Source: Corticium candelabrum
Taxonomy: Eukaryota; Porifera; Homoscleromorpha; Homosclerophorida; Plakinidae
DNA length: 64,000 nt
NCBI RefSeq assembly: GCF_963422355.1
Contig: NC_085092.1
Location: 3,288,771 to 3,352,770, forward strand
Direction of reading: 5' to 3'
Below are positions 45,290-64,000 of this stretch, one piece after another. Below the pieces are notes generated by a model that worked only from the letters and a program-made list of their open reading frames with translations, was not told where the DNA came from and ran no database searches. How positions within the stretch are numbered: the stretch's first letter is position 1; each line of letters begins with the position of its first letter. The position numbers and the translations under genes were made by a program.

Positions 45290-45388
45290 GGTGGATGGAC
45301 AGCTCTGCATTATGCTTGTCGGAATGGTCATTCGTTTATTGTGGAGAAATTGTTGTCATCTGGATGTGACAAAGAAGCAAGGACTGAT
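45290..45388 (+). CDS. Copy 3 exon 3, one ankyrin repeat
   Basis: Exactly 99 bp, phase 0, between TGGTAG and GTGAGT. It reads GGWTALHYACRNGHSFIVEK followed by LLSSGCDKEARTD, a complete 33-residue ankyrin repeat with the T-ALHYA and LL-SG signatures. Confidence 0.88.
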
Positions 45389-45956
45389 GTGAGTGTATTT
45401 GTATGCAATGGTATTTGTGTTTATTTTGTTCAATTGAGAAATGATGGTACAACTCTTACCTAAAATTCTATCATGCAGTCATCAATCTAAATTGTGCTCT
45501 CAGTCATCTAATAGTCTTTCTACATGAGTTCCTTACAAGCCGAGCTGAGTCGATCCATCCCCTTGTTCACACAGCGTTTAGAAAAGCGAGCCATGCAGCT
45601 CACGTAGTGCGTGTGTCACTTGCTAAGCTACGGATCATTTGAAATGCGTGCGCTACCTTTCCTTGATCATGCATCGGCTACTATCTGCTTGCATTCTTTC
45701 TTGTAAATATGTCGAGACTATTGGTTGTATTGCTAAAGTATGATGAGGGGGAGAAGTCTGGCTATGTGAGACTACAGTTTGGCTTGGTGATTGTTTACAT
45801 GGTAAATGTGAGCTGAGCCAAACCATGCTGACACTGCTGCTTTAAGTTGGGCCATTCCAGCACGGCTCAGCTCACATTTGCACAATCTTTCAAAAGCGAG
45901 CCAACCCATGCTGACCGTATTGGCCCAGTTACAAGTGCTTGTGTGAATGGGTTATA

Positions 45957-46393
45957 AATACTGCTACAGTATTACCCCGCGTTTTGCTGCATGCTGGTAT
46001 ATGCCAAAGTTGGTCAGGCTGCGTGTATATACTCTAGGATTTACCGTTATGCAGCAAATGCGGAATCAAACGACTTCTTCAAAGAACGTGCAATTTTGTG
46101 GCAATGCTACTGTATATGATATTCTTTCACATGCTACCGTGACTTCCAATGCTTGTTTGATGCTCTTTCATGGTAATTGTGTCTCCTCTGCATCTCAAAA
46201 GTGCCATCTGGTTCTGTCATCACGGACTACGTGCGTTGATGTTATTATCTATTGCCTCACCTTCACCAGCACTGATCGCGCCAGCACTTACCCACCCTCC
46301 ACTGGCATGTCAGAACTGCCTCATGTAAGGTTTGGTAAATCGCACTTATACCGGCATTCAGCAAAATACGGGGTAATAGTTAAATACGGTGGG
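45957..46393. mobile_element. MITE inserted in one of two paralogous introns
   Basis: Absent from the duplicate intron at about 47605-47620, which reads straight through. The inner ends CAGTATTACCCCGCGTTTTG and CAAAATACGGGGTAATAG are inverted complements, continuing with GCTGCATGCTGGTATA and TATACCGGCATTCAGC. About 437 bp, no transposase. Confidence 0.78.
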
Positions 46394-46910
46394 TAGTGTC
46401 TTCATGTGATGAGCCTGTTGTGCATTCTGATTCAAGTAGACTTACTTCAAGAAATATTTATATGTACTTTAATGTACATGTCAGTATCGCCAGTGACCCT
46501 GTAACTGAAACCACCCTCAAATGCTAATTATTGTAATTAGATGCATCTAATAGCCCTAGGACTGATAATTTATATCAACCCATCGTCCTGGATGATGGGT
46601 TTTATAGGTCCATGACTTGATTTTATTATATTTGCTTTAGATTAATATCAAATTACACAGTTTGCTTTGGTTTGTTAAATTTTAGAAAATGTTGTACGTA
46701 TGTGACTACCAATTTGAGTGTTTGCTTGTGTAACAGTTAAAGATTAGAGTATTGAGGTTACATTGTGGAATTGGGCTTGATACAGAACAGAGGTGAGTTT
46801 GATGTGAGGTTGATGTGCTATTTTTATAGTCAGTTGGTGTTCATACTTGTAGATGCATGTGTTCATAATGTACTTACTGATAATAACATTATGTTTCTTA
46901 TCATTGGTAG

Positions 46911-47009
46911 GGTGGATGGACAGCTCTGCATTATGCTTGTCAGTATGGTCATTTGTCTATTGTGGAGAAATTATTATTATCCGGATGTGAGAAAGATGTC
47001 AAGGACAAT
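46911..47009 (+). CDS. Copy 3 exon 4, one ankyrin repeat
   Basis: 99 bp, phase 0. GGWTALHYACQYGHLSIVEK then LLLSGCEKDVKDN. It is the duplicate of exon 3, with the same splice sites. Confidence 0.88.
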
Positions 47010-47933
47010 GTGAGTGTATTTGCTTGTAATAGTATTTGTGTTTATTTTGTGAATTGAGAAATGATGTGAATAAGTGTCACAACTCTTTTCCTAAAACTTC
47101 AGCTGCATGCAGTCATCACTCTCAATTTGCTGTCAGTCATCTAATAGCCTTTTCACACGAGTTCCTTCTGAGCTCAGTCGAGCAGCCGCTTGTTCACACA
47201 GCGTTTAGAAAAAGCAAGCCATGCAGCTCACTTAGTGGGTGCATCTCTTGCTAAACTACGGATGATCACATGTGTGTTTAAAACACTTACACTGCCTTTT
47301 CTAGATCATGGATCGGCTACAATCTGCTTGCATTTTTCTCGATGGTATTACAACAATCAAATGCTGAAATACATTGAGAATATTGGTTGTATTGCTAAAG
47401 TATAATAAGGGAGAGGGTCTGGCTATGTGAGACTACAGTTCAGCTTTGTTACTGTTCACATGGTAAAGGGGAGCCAAGCTGAGCCAAATTGTGCTGGCAT
47501 TTCTGTTTGAGGTGGGCCATTCCAGCATGGCTAAGCTTGGCTCATGTTCACACAATTTTTTAGAGCAAGCCAACCCATTGGCCCGGTTACAAGTGCTCAT
47601 GTGAATGGGCTGTAAGTACTAGTGTCTTTATGTGATGAACCTGTTGTGCATGTTGATTCAAGTAGACTTTCTTCAAGAAATATCTATGTGCTTTAATGTA
47701 CATGTCAGTGTCATTAGTGACCCTAACTGAGAACACCCTCAAAGACTAATAATTATTAGATACATGAGGAAACACTTTGTTTTGGTGTTGTGTTGTCAAG
47801 AAAGATTAAGTGATGACAAAGTTGCAATGGCAATGTAACAGAATTTGACATGCACTTGTGTTGTGTGCTGCTGACTTACTATAATCTTTTGTTGTTTACT
47901 GTTTTTGTATCTCATTTCATCTGCTTGTTTTAG

Positions 47934-48054
47934 GATAGATCAACACCTTTACATCTTTCCTGCTTAACAATACTGTTCTGTCATGATAGTCATCTGCCAA
48001 TTGTAAAGTTGTTGATATCATCAGGAGCTGATTTGTTAGCAGTGAACAAGCTAG
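47934..48054 (+). CDS. Copy 3 exon 5, ankyrin repeat with insertion
   Basis: DRSTPLHLSCLTILFCHDSH then LPIVKLLISSGADLLAVNKL; ends in phase 1 at GTGAGT. About 40 residues, longer than a standard repeat by a loop of about six residues. The counterpart in copy 4 (62604-62717) has the same type of loop. Confidence 0.8.
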
Positions 48055-49385
48055 GTGAGTGTACATTTGTTGTGTTCGTTTACAGTATATCTTGCTAATG
48101 TGGGCAATGTAGCTTACATTTGGTGAAGCTTAATCTATTAATGGTGACAGCAGTGATTGTGAACTCTGCCTAACAATTAAAGATATTCTGAAATGCTTCA
48201 AGGAGAACAAGCAGATAAGTAATGCAGAAGAACTAAAGTGCTAACCCCTCGGCTGCTAGCTTAGGATGCAAGGATGCATGTATGGTAAGTCATGAGATAC
48301 AAGGTCATGTGGACATCATTAGACACCGTGCACATGCCAAGACATGTTGAGACATCTGGTTGGGAAAGGACAGGCAGTCTTGTGCCAAATAGCTTCACTT
48401 GCATCCAAATCTACAGGAAACACAGTAGAGTACACATACTGTTATGAAAGAACAGAGAGTAGACTGACAGATGCAGGTACACATAGTCATACCGTAACAG
48501 TGGACTTCGTCTGTACCGCTCACATTCGTCTATCGACCCGCTCACGTCCGGCTGGTCATCGAGCTGGCCCCGTGTTACTGTAACTCTAGTGCATATGCAC
48601 CTCGGGTTAACAGCGAACTTGCTTGGAGTAAGTGGAAGCATGTAGGGTTAGAATGATAAAAGATGATAGGTGTGAGCAGTCATTAACTTGAGGCGTGCAT
48701 GCTCTAGGGTTACAGTAATGTCTCTGTGGACTGATGGGCGGACCATGGGATGGATTTACAATTGAAAAGCAGCACATACACTTATTGTTATTGCTGGTGT
48801 TAATTAGTTAGCTATAAGAAACATTATTACATAAGGACATTTAGGGATGTTGTTTGTATTGTAGTAGAGTGGTATTGTAAATTATAATGATGAATTGATG
48901 GTGTTGTAGTTGGTGGTGTGACTGCATGGAGGTGGGACTGTATTTAGTGAAATCATACTTTGATAATGATTTTGTCTGAAGTCGTGATTATGATGTTGGA
49001 ATTTATGGACTGTAATGAATTATTATCTTCATGGGTCAGTCACATGACAGCATATGACATGGTTACATGTTTGTTGTGAATGATGACTGAAACAGCAGTG
49101 AACATCAATTTGCTTAATTAATGTGTGAGCAGTAATACAATGAGTTGCTCTACAGCTGTGTGGTACAACAGCTAAAAAGACGTTTACTCAACTGCTTGAC
49201 GTTTGTCTTATTCATATTGTCTTTTCTAACTTCACTTTTATCACACACTTGCTTTGCTGATTGTACATTGTGTATGTGCTGGATAATAAGCTGGCTAACT
49301 ATTTATTGATTATATGTACTGTGTACTGTGTGATTGTTATGTTTCATTGCACTAATAATACTGTCTGTTGTTGTTGGACAGAGAG

Positions 49386-49492
49386 GACGAACACCATTAC
49401 AAGCTGCAGAGGAATGGTTGCCAAGAGATTCTGGTCTAAGTAAAGAAAATCGTTCTCATATTATTTCTCACCTAAAGGGATTAGATGAGAAT
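49386..49492 (+). CDS. Copy 3 exon 6, C-terminal ankyrin cap
   Basis: Joining exon 5 to an acceptor at 49385 (AG|GACGAA) gives GRTPLQAAEEWLPRD, then NRSHIISHLKGLDEN, ending in phase 0 at GTATGA. The acceptor was chosen because it restores the GRTPL ankyrin start. Confidence 0.75.
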
Positions 49493-49556
49493 GTATGAGA
49501 TGATTGTCACACAGTATAGGTTCTGTGTATTGATTAGTGGTTGTGTGTGATGTTAG

Positions 49557-49632
49557 AGTTCTGTTGCAGCTGGAAATTCAGCATCAAACATTACAGATAG
49601 TACAACTGCAGTTGCTTGCGACGATCATCCAA
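49557..49632 (+). CDS. Copy 3 exon 7, linker
   Basis: Ser/Ala/Thr-rich linker SSVAAGNSASNITDSTTAVA, ending in phase 1 at GTAAGT. Its copy 4 counterpart is the 25-bp exon at 63676-63700. Confidence 0.65.
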
Positions 49633-49869
49633 GTAAGTGAGACAATTAAAAACATTTGGTGATGTCATACAGTAGACATTATTTATGAGTGTCATTTCAA
49701 AGTTCCAGACACTCGTTGATAATCTGCTTGTATTATTAGCAACAGCACTGCTACTTACACATTTATATACTAGAGTTCTTCATTACATGTCAACTGAAAT
49801 TTTTATCTCATATTGTTTAATACTAATCACATAATTAGCTGTCAAACTGCACTCACTTTGTTCTTACAG

Positions 49870-49931
49870 AAGATAGGACACAGCAAGAAATCAAACACAG
49901 CAGTTCTAAATTTTCTACGAAATCTGGCAAG
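49870..49931 (+). CDS. Copy 3 exon 8, linker (possible)
   Basis: With phase 1 from exon 7, it reads KDRTQQEIKHSSSKFSTKSG to a possible GTCCAG donor. Directly after it, CAGCGGCGTTGTTAGGGGGG and GGATCCACGGACC resemble a hAT-type element terminus, so the exon border may be disturbed by an insertion. Confidence 0.4.
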
Positions 49932-51469
49932 GTCCAGCGGCGTTGTTAGGGGGGACATGGTGGATCCACGGACCCTTTAAAACTTTGGGGCATGGTAACT
50001 TCCTCATTGCCTTAAGTTCTGTTTGCTCATTTATTTCTTGGGATCTACGTGAAATTTGGTCATTTATTTGGTCATTAATTAAAGTCAGACTATTCTTGCA
50101 TATATCCCATCCATGTCCAGTTACTGCTTTTGTTGTTTTTATTTGAAGGAGTTCTATCACTTTTCCATTTACTTGTCTAAATTAATTAAGTTTGATATCA
50201 ACTGGCAGTTTGCACCCAACCATGGAAGGCTGGCGACTCCGCTGCATGATCTCAGAGAGCAAGCACAGCCACTAAGTCTATCCCTAACCCTAAGGCAGAT
50301 TTCCTGGAAGCCATGCTCAATCTCCTAGGAAATTTGGAAGCATGGCTGATTTCTGTGATCCAGATTTCCTGAGGCACCAGGAGACAGTCGGGCAAAGATG
50401 AGCCTCGTACTGGACATCTTAGTGAGTTAAGAGATGACAATTAGATTGAAAGTGTGAGTGTTTTGATGAAAGAAGATCTATGTTTGACTTGTGAGGAGGT
50501 GGCAGTAGAGCTAGGTTGTGGTGTCAGGTGCATGTGCCCATCGAATTCTGACGAATCACTCATCACTTGGAAAGGCTGCAGTGAAATAGGTCCCGCACGC
50601 CTTGACTGAATTAATATCAGAAGTGGATGCATATCAATTTCTCTCTGCATGACCTTATCATCATGTGCAAAAGAGAGGAAGATCAGCTGCAGGTTGTGCA
50701 GAGAATACTTGACATCAATGAGACCTTGCTGCGATGTTATGCGCCAGTGCTGAAGAGACAATCAGCCAAATGGTGTCATTCTTGGTCACCACATTACATG
50801 TAATTAAGAAACTGGTGCAGCAGGGAAGCAAGAGGAATGTGACCCTTTCAATTATTGCATAGGATGGTGAATGTGTTCCTTGTGTGCCACAAACTTTGAT
50901 TAGATATACTTAGGCAACAAAGAATATTATAGCATGTTTCTTTACGCAAAAAGCTGTGTGCAGCACTACTTAAATGACGAGACCTCGTGAGCACATGGCA
51001 AGTCATTCTGCACTACAATGCCAGTTGTCACACTGGTATAGATTGTTACACTGCAAACGTTATCTCCACCCTCTTCAGGCCGTGCCCATAGGAAGTAATT
51101 AATACCTCACACACCCTATTTGCCAGACTGAAGGTTTACTGACTATGTATATAACTTGTTTGAAGAATTTTTACAAGAGAATTGATTTCAAGATTTAGAT
51201 GATCTGGAGGTGAGCGTGGCTACAAGAGTCAAACAGGTGACTCATCTTGCAAACGCTGTTATGAAGCTGCCCGATTACTGGAACAAAGTTACGATATGCA
51301 AGCTGTTGTCACTACTCAAATCTTTTATATACTTTAATAACGTTAACAATCTCATTGTAGCAAAGATTTGTGTACATTTAGTTATGTTGTACAAATTTGT
51401 CTTTAATTGATGTACATTTTGTGTTTGTTGTTTGGTGACGTTATAGCTGTTATTCTGTCATTATTGTAG
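49932..51469. other. Unclear stretch between ankyrin and Roc-COR exons of copy 3
   Basis: The start resembles a hAT terminus (49936-49975). Parts of 50210-50760 look coding in shifting plus-strand frames (FLEAMLNLLGNLEAWLISV near 50308; LTCEEVAVELGCGV near 50478), and a 106-codon minus-strand frame overlaps at 50441-50761. No family was recognised. It may be a decayed element or decayed linker exons. Confidence 0.35.
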
Positions 51470-53737
51470 GTCAGTGTCTTCATCATTCTGTTTCTGCGGG
51501 TGTTATTGATTGTCTCGGTCTAACTGTTAGGGCTGATTATGAAGTTGCTGTGAAAAAGGGGAAGTTGCCAATAGTGCGAGGGAACATTGACATGCTTGGT
51601 GAAGAAGATGCAAACAAGGCGACATTTGGAGATGTTTTCTAGATCAGCCTTTTGTAGAGATGAGGGAAAGTATAGGAGCAAATGTGAAAGTGATGAGAAC
51701 GGGAGGCGGTCCAAACACAAACTGAAAGGAACTGAAACCAAAAGGGAAAGAAGAGATCATTGATCAAGTTCTTGTCAGAGACTTTCTTGCATCTGTTGAT
51801 AGCCAACAACAAATTGAGGTAACAGAGGAAACAAAGCTAGTGACGCAAGATGACAATGGAGAGGATGCTATTGGAGAGATTATTCAAGAAGCAGAACAGC
51901 AGCCAGCAGGTAGTACCAACACGGTAGCTTTACCAACAGCCAGACAAGCAACTAGTAAAGACGGCCACACGACAGAGTTGAGGAAGCCACTACGTGATTT
52001 GTGGTTTCTCAAAGAAGTTGACCGAGGAGCAAGCAAAGTTAGCAGAGATACTCCATCGTGACAAGGCTGCATTAGAAAAAAGTGAAAAGATGATGTTGAT
52101 CACAGTGTGTGATCGCGGCGATCAAGAGCAGTTTCTGATGACACACGCAACATTGATGGCAGACAACAGTCAGCACAGTGCAACTGCTTACATGATAGTG
52201 ATGGATGGAACAAAGAGTCTTGCAGATGCCATACTTCATTGTTCCGACCAGAACAAGGAAGCAAGCAGTTGGTCATGCCACGTTTTGGCCTTACAATGAG
52301 ACGTGAGCTGTTGGCTTACCACGTGAATGCCATCAAGATGGCACATCCAGTAGTGAATTGTGGTTCTTTTCTTGGTCAGAGCTTTATTGATCAAGCACCA
52401 GTTACATTCGCCATGCCGACAAGACAAGACAAAACAAAGGACATGGATCCAAAATTCGTAGATGAACAAGAAGACATATTGCAAGACATTGTACAGAAGA
52501 ACAAGTTTGGTGGTCACATGATGTTGGCGGAGAAAACCCAAATAGACTGACTTTTTGTGTTGACAACACGATCAGACACTGGCAGTCCGGATCTAGTGCT
52601 AATGAAGGTGAAGGAGATATATGTAGTAATGGTGCGGTCACTGTGGAGTCAACGAGATGCTATTCCTTTACCGTGGGCAGTTCTCGATAAATTGTTAAGC
52701 AGGGTGTCTCAACTGGATGGCAACGAAGGCAAAATACTCGACATTGAAGAAGTATGTGAGTTGGCTCGAAAATTCTGTGACATTATGACACGAAGAGAAT
52801 GTCGATCGGCACTGCAGTATTTATCAAGTTTGAGTACAATTGCATTTTATTCTAATGTGAGTGAGTTAGATACGATCTTCACTGATCGGCAGTGGCTGTT
52901 TGATGTTCTCAATATTTGTGTTCCCATCCTCGATAAGAGCAACTTGCCACCAGGTATTTGGGAAGATCTGAAGAAATTGAAATAAGAAGGAATGATGTCA
53001 TGGTCATTGGCTCACTATCTGCTGCTGCAGAAGGGTGTCAAGGCAAAGTCAGTTTGAGTCCATTCTGTAAGTTTTGCATTTATTTGACATCATCTGTCCT
53101 ATGATTACATCACCAGAGATGCTCAAGGCTGATCTGAAGGTTGGACAGTCATTCTTTGTTTCTTGCTTGCTGGAACAGAGATATGATAACAAGTTGGCAT
53201 GGCAACAGATGACCATCTCCACTTCCTGTCCTCCATCTCTTATCTTTTGTCCCGAATGATTTGATGCAACTTCCGAGCTGATTTGCTTTTGCCTGGTATC
53301 TCTTTGTGCCAGTGAATACGCTCATCGTCCCATGCTGAAAAGAGTTTGTGCTGTCTTTCACATGAGTGATGATCTTGAGCTCGATCTGGAACTGGTTTAT
53401 CATAAACTGCGTTACATTATTGCTACTGTCTACTCTCCGGATGATGAAATTTCTACAAATGAGCTGAAACAACAATGTAGCATTATATTGTCATCAGTTT
53501 CTTATTTGTCAGCTAAATGAGGTCAAGAAAATACGATTGGATGGCATCAAATTTACTGTTTGTGTTAAACTTTCACCAACTGAAGCCGAAGTAGCTGATT
53601 TAATAGATGACGATTGTCTTGTGTGCATTGATGAATATCTACAGAAAAAAGTTTGATAAACAGGAAGAATGAGCATGTGCCACGAAAGCAGTTTCCTACC
53701 TTGGATCTCTGGTTTAATGATGCAGGGAAAGTCTCAG
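51470..53737 (+). pseudogene. Roc-COR exon, copy 3
   Basis: The exon runs from a TTGTAG acceptor to a GTTAGT donor, at the same borders as copy 1. The Roc part has GEEDANKAT at the Walker A site (the G and the GKT order are lost), a Switch-II-like CDRGDQEQF (about 52108-52134), and AYMIVMDGTKSLADA (about 52190). COR follows, open over 52557-52985 (IPLPWAVLDKLL; ALQYLSSLSTIAFYSNVSEL; WLFDVLNICVPILDKSNLP). It then passes a TAA (K position, 52984) and frameshifts near 53045, 53260 and 53500. ROCO proteins use Roc for nucleotide binding and COR for dimerisation. With a broken P-loop and frame, nucleotide cycling is unlikely. Confidence 0.83.
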
Positions 53738-54369
53738 GTTAGTGTGATAATTGTGATCATTGATGGTTATTATATTTGCTGATGTGATGTTGCAGATGTT
53801 GCAATTGGACGCGATGCAAGACAACAAGATGAGCCACAGACAAGTGAGTAGTTTTGTTGTGTTAGATCTTGTTTGTGTCATTGTTACGTAACACGGGAAA
53901 CATTAGGGTACAGTAGTGCGATACTGGCTGGCCACGTGATGTGCAACCTACTGACCTGCTAGGCAACGGTATATCATGTGACCAAATAAATAATGAAACT
54001 ATTTATTACCAATGTCATAGGTATTACCCATGTCATAGGATTCTGCTATGATTTAGCTAAGATAGCCTTGCAAGCCACGCTCTTCCACGCAGTTGCTGAG
54101 CTAAACGCACGTGAATCACGTGAGGAGGAGGAGGAGAAGGAGCTTTTGTCGGAATTGCTCCAGCACGAGAAGAGCCTGGTTGCTTTTGAGAACGTCATAG
54201 TGACGTGGGTCCCCGGATCCAGTTTCATAGCTTGGATAAGGCTAATTCGATTAGCTAAGCATGTAGGTAGGAAGTTGAGTAACGACAGGGCATCACTTCA
54301 CGCACTGGCTTGTTTTGAAAGAAGTACGTAGTTGACATCATTGTTGGCGAAAAGCCAACGTTCAAGAGT
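53738..54369. other. Boundary between copies 3 and 4
   Basis: A short exon-like piece (DVAIGRDARQQDEPQTS, about 53796-53845, GTGAGT donor) follows COR. No Death domain was recognised. A 112-codon plus frame (53993-54331) with an acidic run REEEEEKELLSELL shows no known domain. The promoter of copy 4 should lie here. Confidence 0.35.

Positions 54370-64000
<9,631 letters not shown>

Larger units (their letters stand above)
44980..47760 (+). repeat. Tandem duplication of ankyrin exon plus flanking introns
   Basis: About 44980-46560 and about 46610-47760 are two copies of one unit: 5' intron (TGAGTGTTTGCTTGTGTA), exon, and 3' intron with TTCACACAGCGTTTAGAAAA and a later GTGAATGGG segment. Similarity extends over the entire unit. 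Copy one additionally holds the MITE at 45957-46393. Confidence 0.85.
42615..53840 (+). pseudogene. Ankyrin-Roc-COR gene, copy 3
   Basis: An intron-rich gene begins at ATG 42615. It runs through an N-terminal exon, two complete single-repeat ankyrin exons, a longer ankyrin exon, a capping exon, two short linker exons, and one long Roc-COR exon (51470-53737), with a small following exon (about 53795-53845). Exon phases agree from exon 3 to exon 8. Exon 2 has an in-frame TAA, and the Roc-COR exon has several frameshifts. So it is either a recently inactivated gene or one distorted by assembly errors. No Death-domain exon was recognised after COR, unlike copy 1. Family members are multidomain GTPase-related scaffolds. 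DAPK1 is the nearest known architecture, with an extra kinase. Confidence 0.75.

Overview
This is nuclear DNA from an animal. Coding exons are small and separated by GT..AG introns. The window holds ankyrin, Roc-COR, Death and IFI44-like domains, and it is heavily loaded with transposons, palindromes and (GT)n tracts. Many proteins here (kinase-less ankyrin-Roc-COR-Death proteins, an IFI44-like GTPase, a Crypton-type recombinase, OTU and ZMYM1-type hAT proteins) fit an early-branching marine invertebrate such as a sponge. That placement is inference; nothing in the window proves the species.

The backbone is a family of ankyrin-Roc-COR(-Death) genes present as four copies. Copy 1 (about 1-3617, +) is a decayed Roc-COR exon followed by a Death-domain exon. 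Copy 2 (about 24900 down to 18262, -) is an inverted duplicate of copy 1, swollen by transposon insertions and cut off a few codons into the Death exon. Copy 3 (42615-53840, +) has an N-terminal exon, single-repeat ankyrin exons and a frameshifted Roc-COR exon. Copy 4 (54370 to beyond 64000, +) is a tandem duplicate of the ankyrin half, and its Roc-COR part should lie to the right of the window. The domain order matches DAPK1 without the kinase, so a role in cell-death or immune signalling is plausible but inferred.

Between these copies, left to right: a decayed unknown minus-strand gene (4.6-5.5 kb); an interlocked inverted-repeat element with mirrored GT tracts (5.8-7.5 kb); a tRNA-derived SINE split by a hAT-like non-autonomous insertion (7.7-9.2 kb); a decayed ZMYM1-type hAT transposase (10.56-12.76 kb); MITEs and a Gag remnant (13.6-17.9 kb); Crypton, foldback, OTU and Harbinger/ISL2EU-like fragments inside copy 2 (18.7-23.6 kb); a minus-strand Ty3/gypsy element (24.97-28.85 kb); a GATGT pentamer satellite with an adjoining SINE between two GT tracts (31.1-32.9 kb); an intact two-exon IFI44-like GTPase gene (33.8-36.0 kb); a plus-strand Ty3/gypsy element interrupted in gag by a MITE (36.75-41.3 kb); and the last exon of an unrecognised gene (41.84-42.05 kb).

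The most secure protein gene is the IFI44-like GTPase. The ankyrin exons of copies 3 and 4 are mostly open and phase-consistent, but exon 2 carries a stop in both, and the Roc-COR exons of copies 1-3 are broken. A 2373-bp uninterrupted (GT)n tract lies in a copy 4 intron. The tandemly duplicated sister intron still shows the short, unexpanded sequence at the same site.
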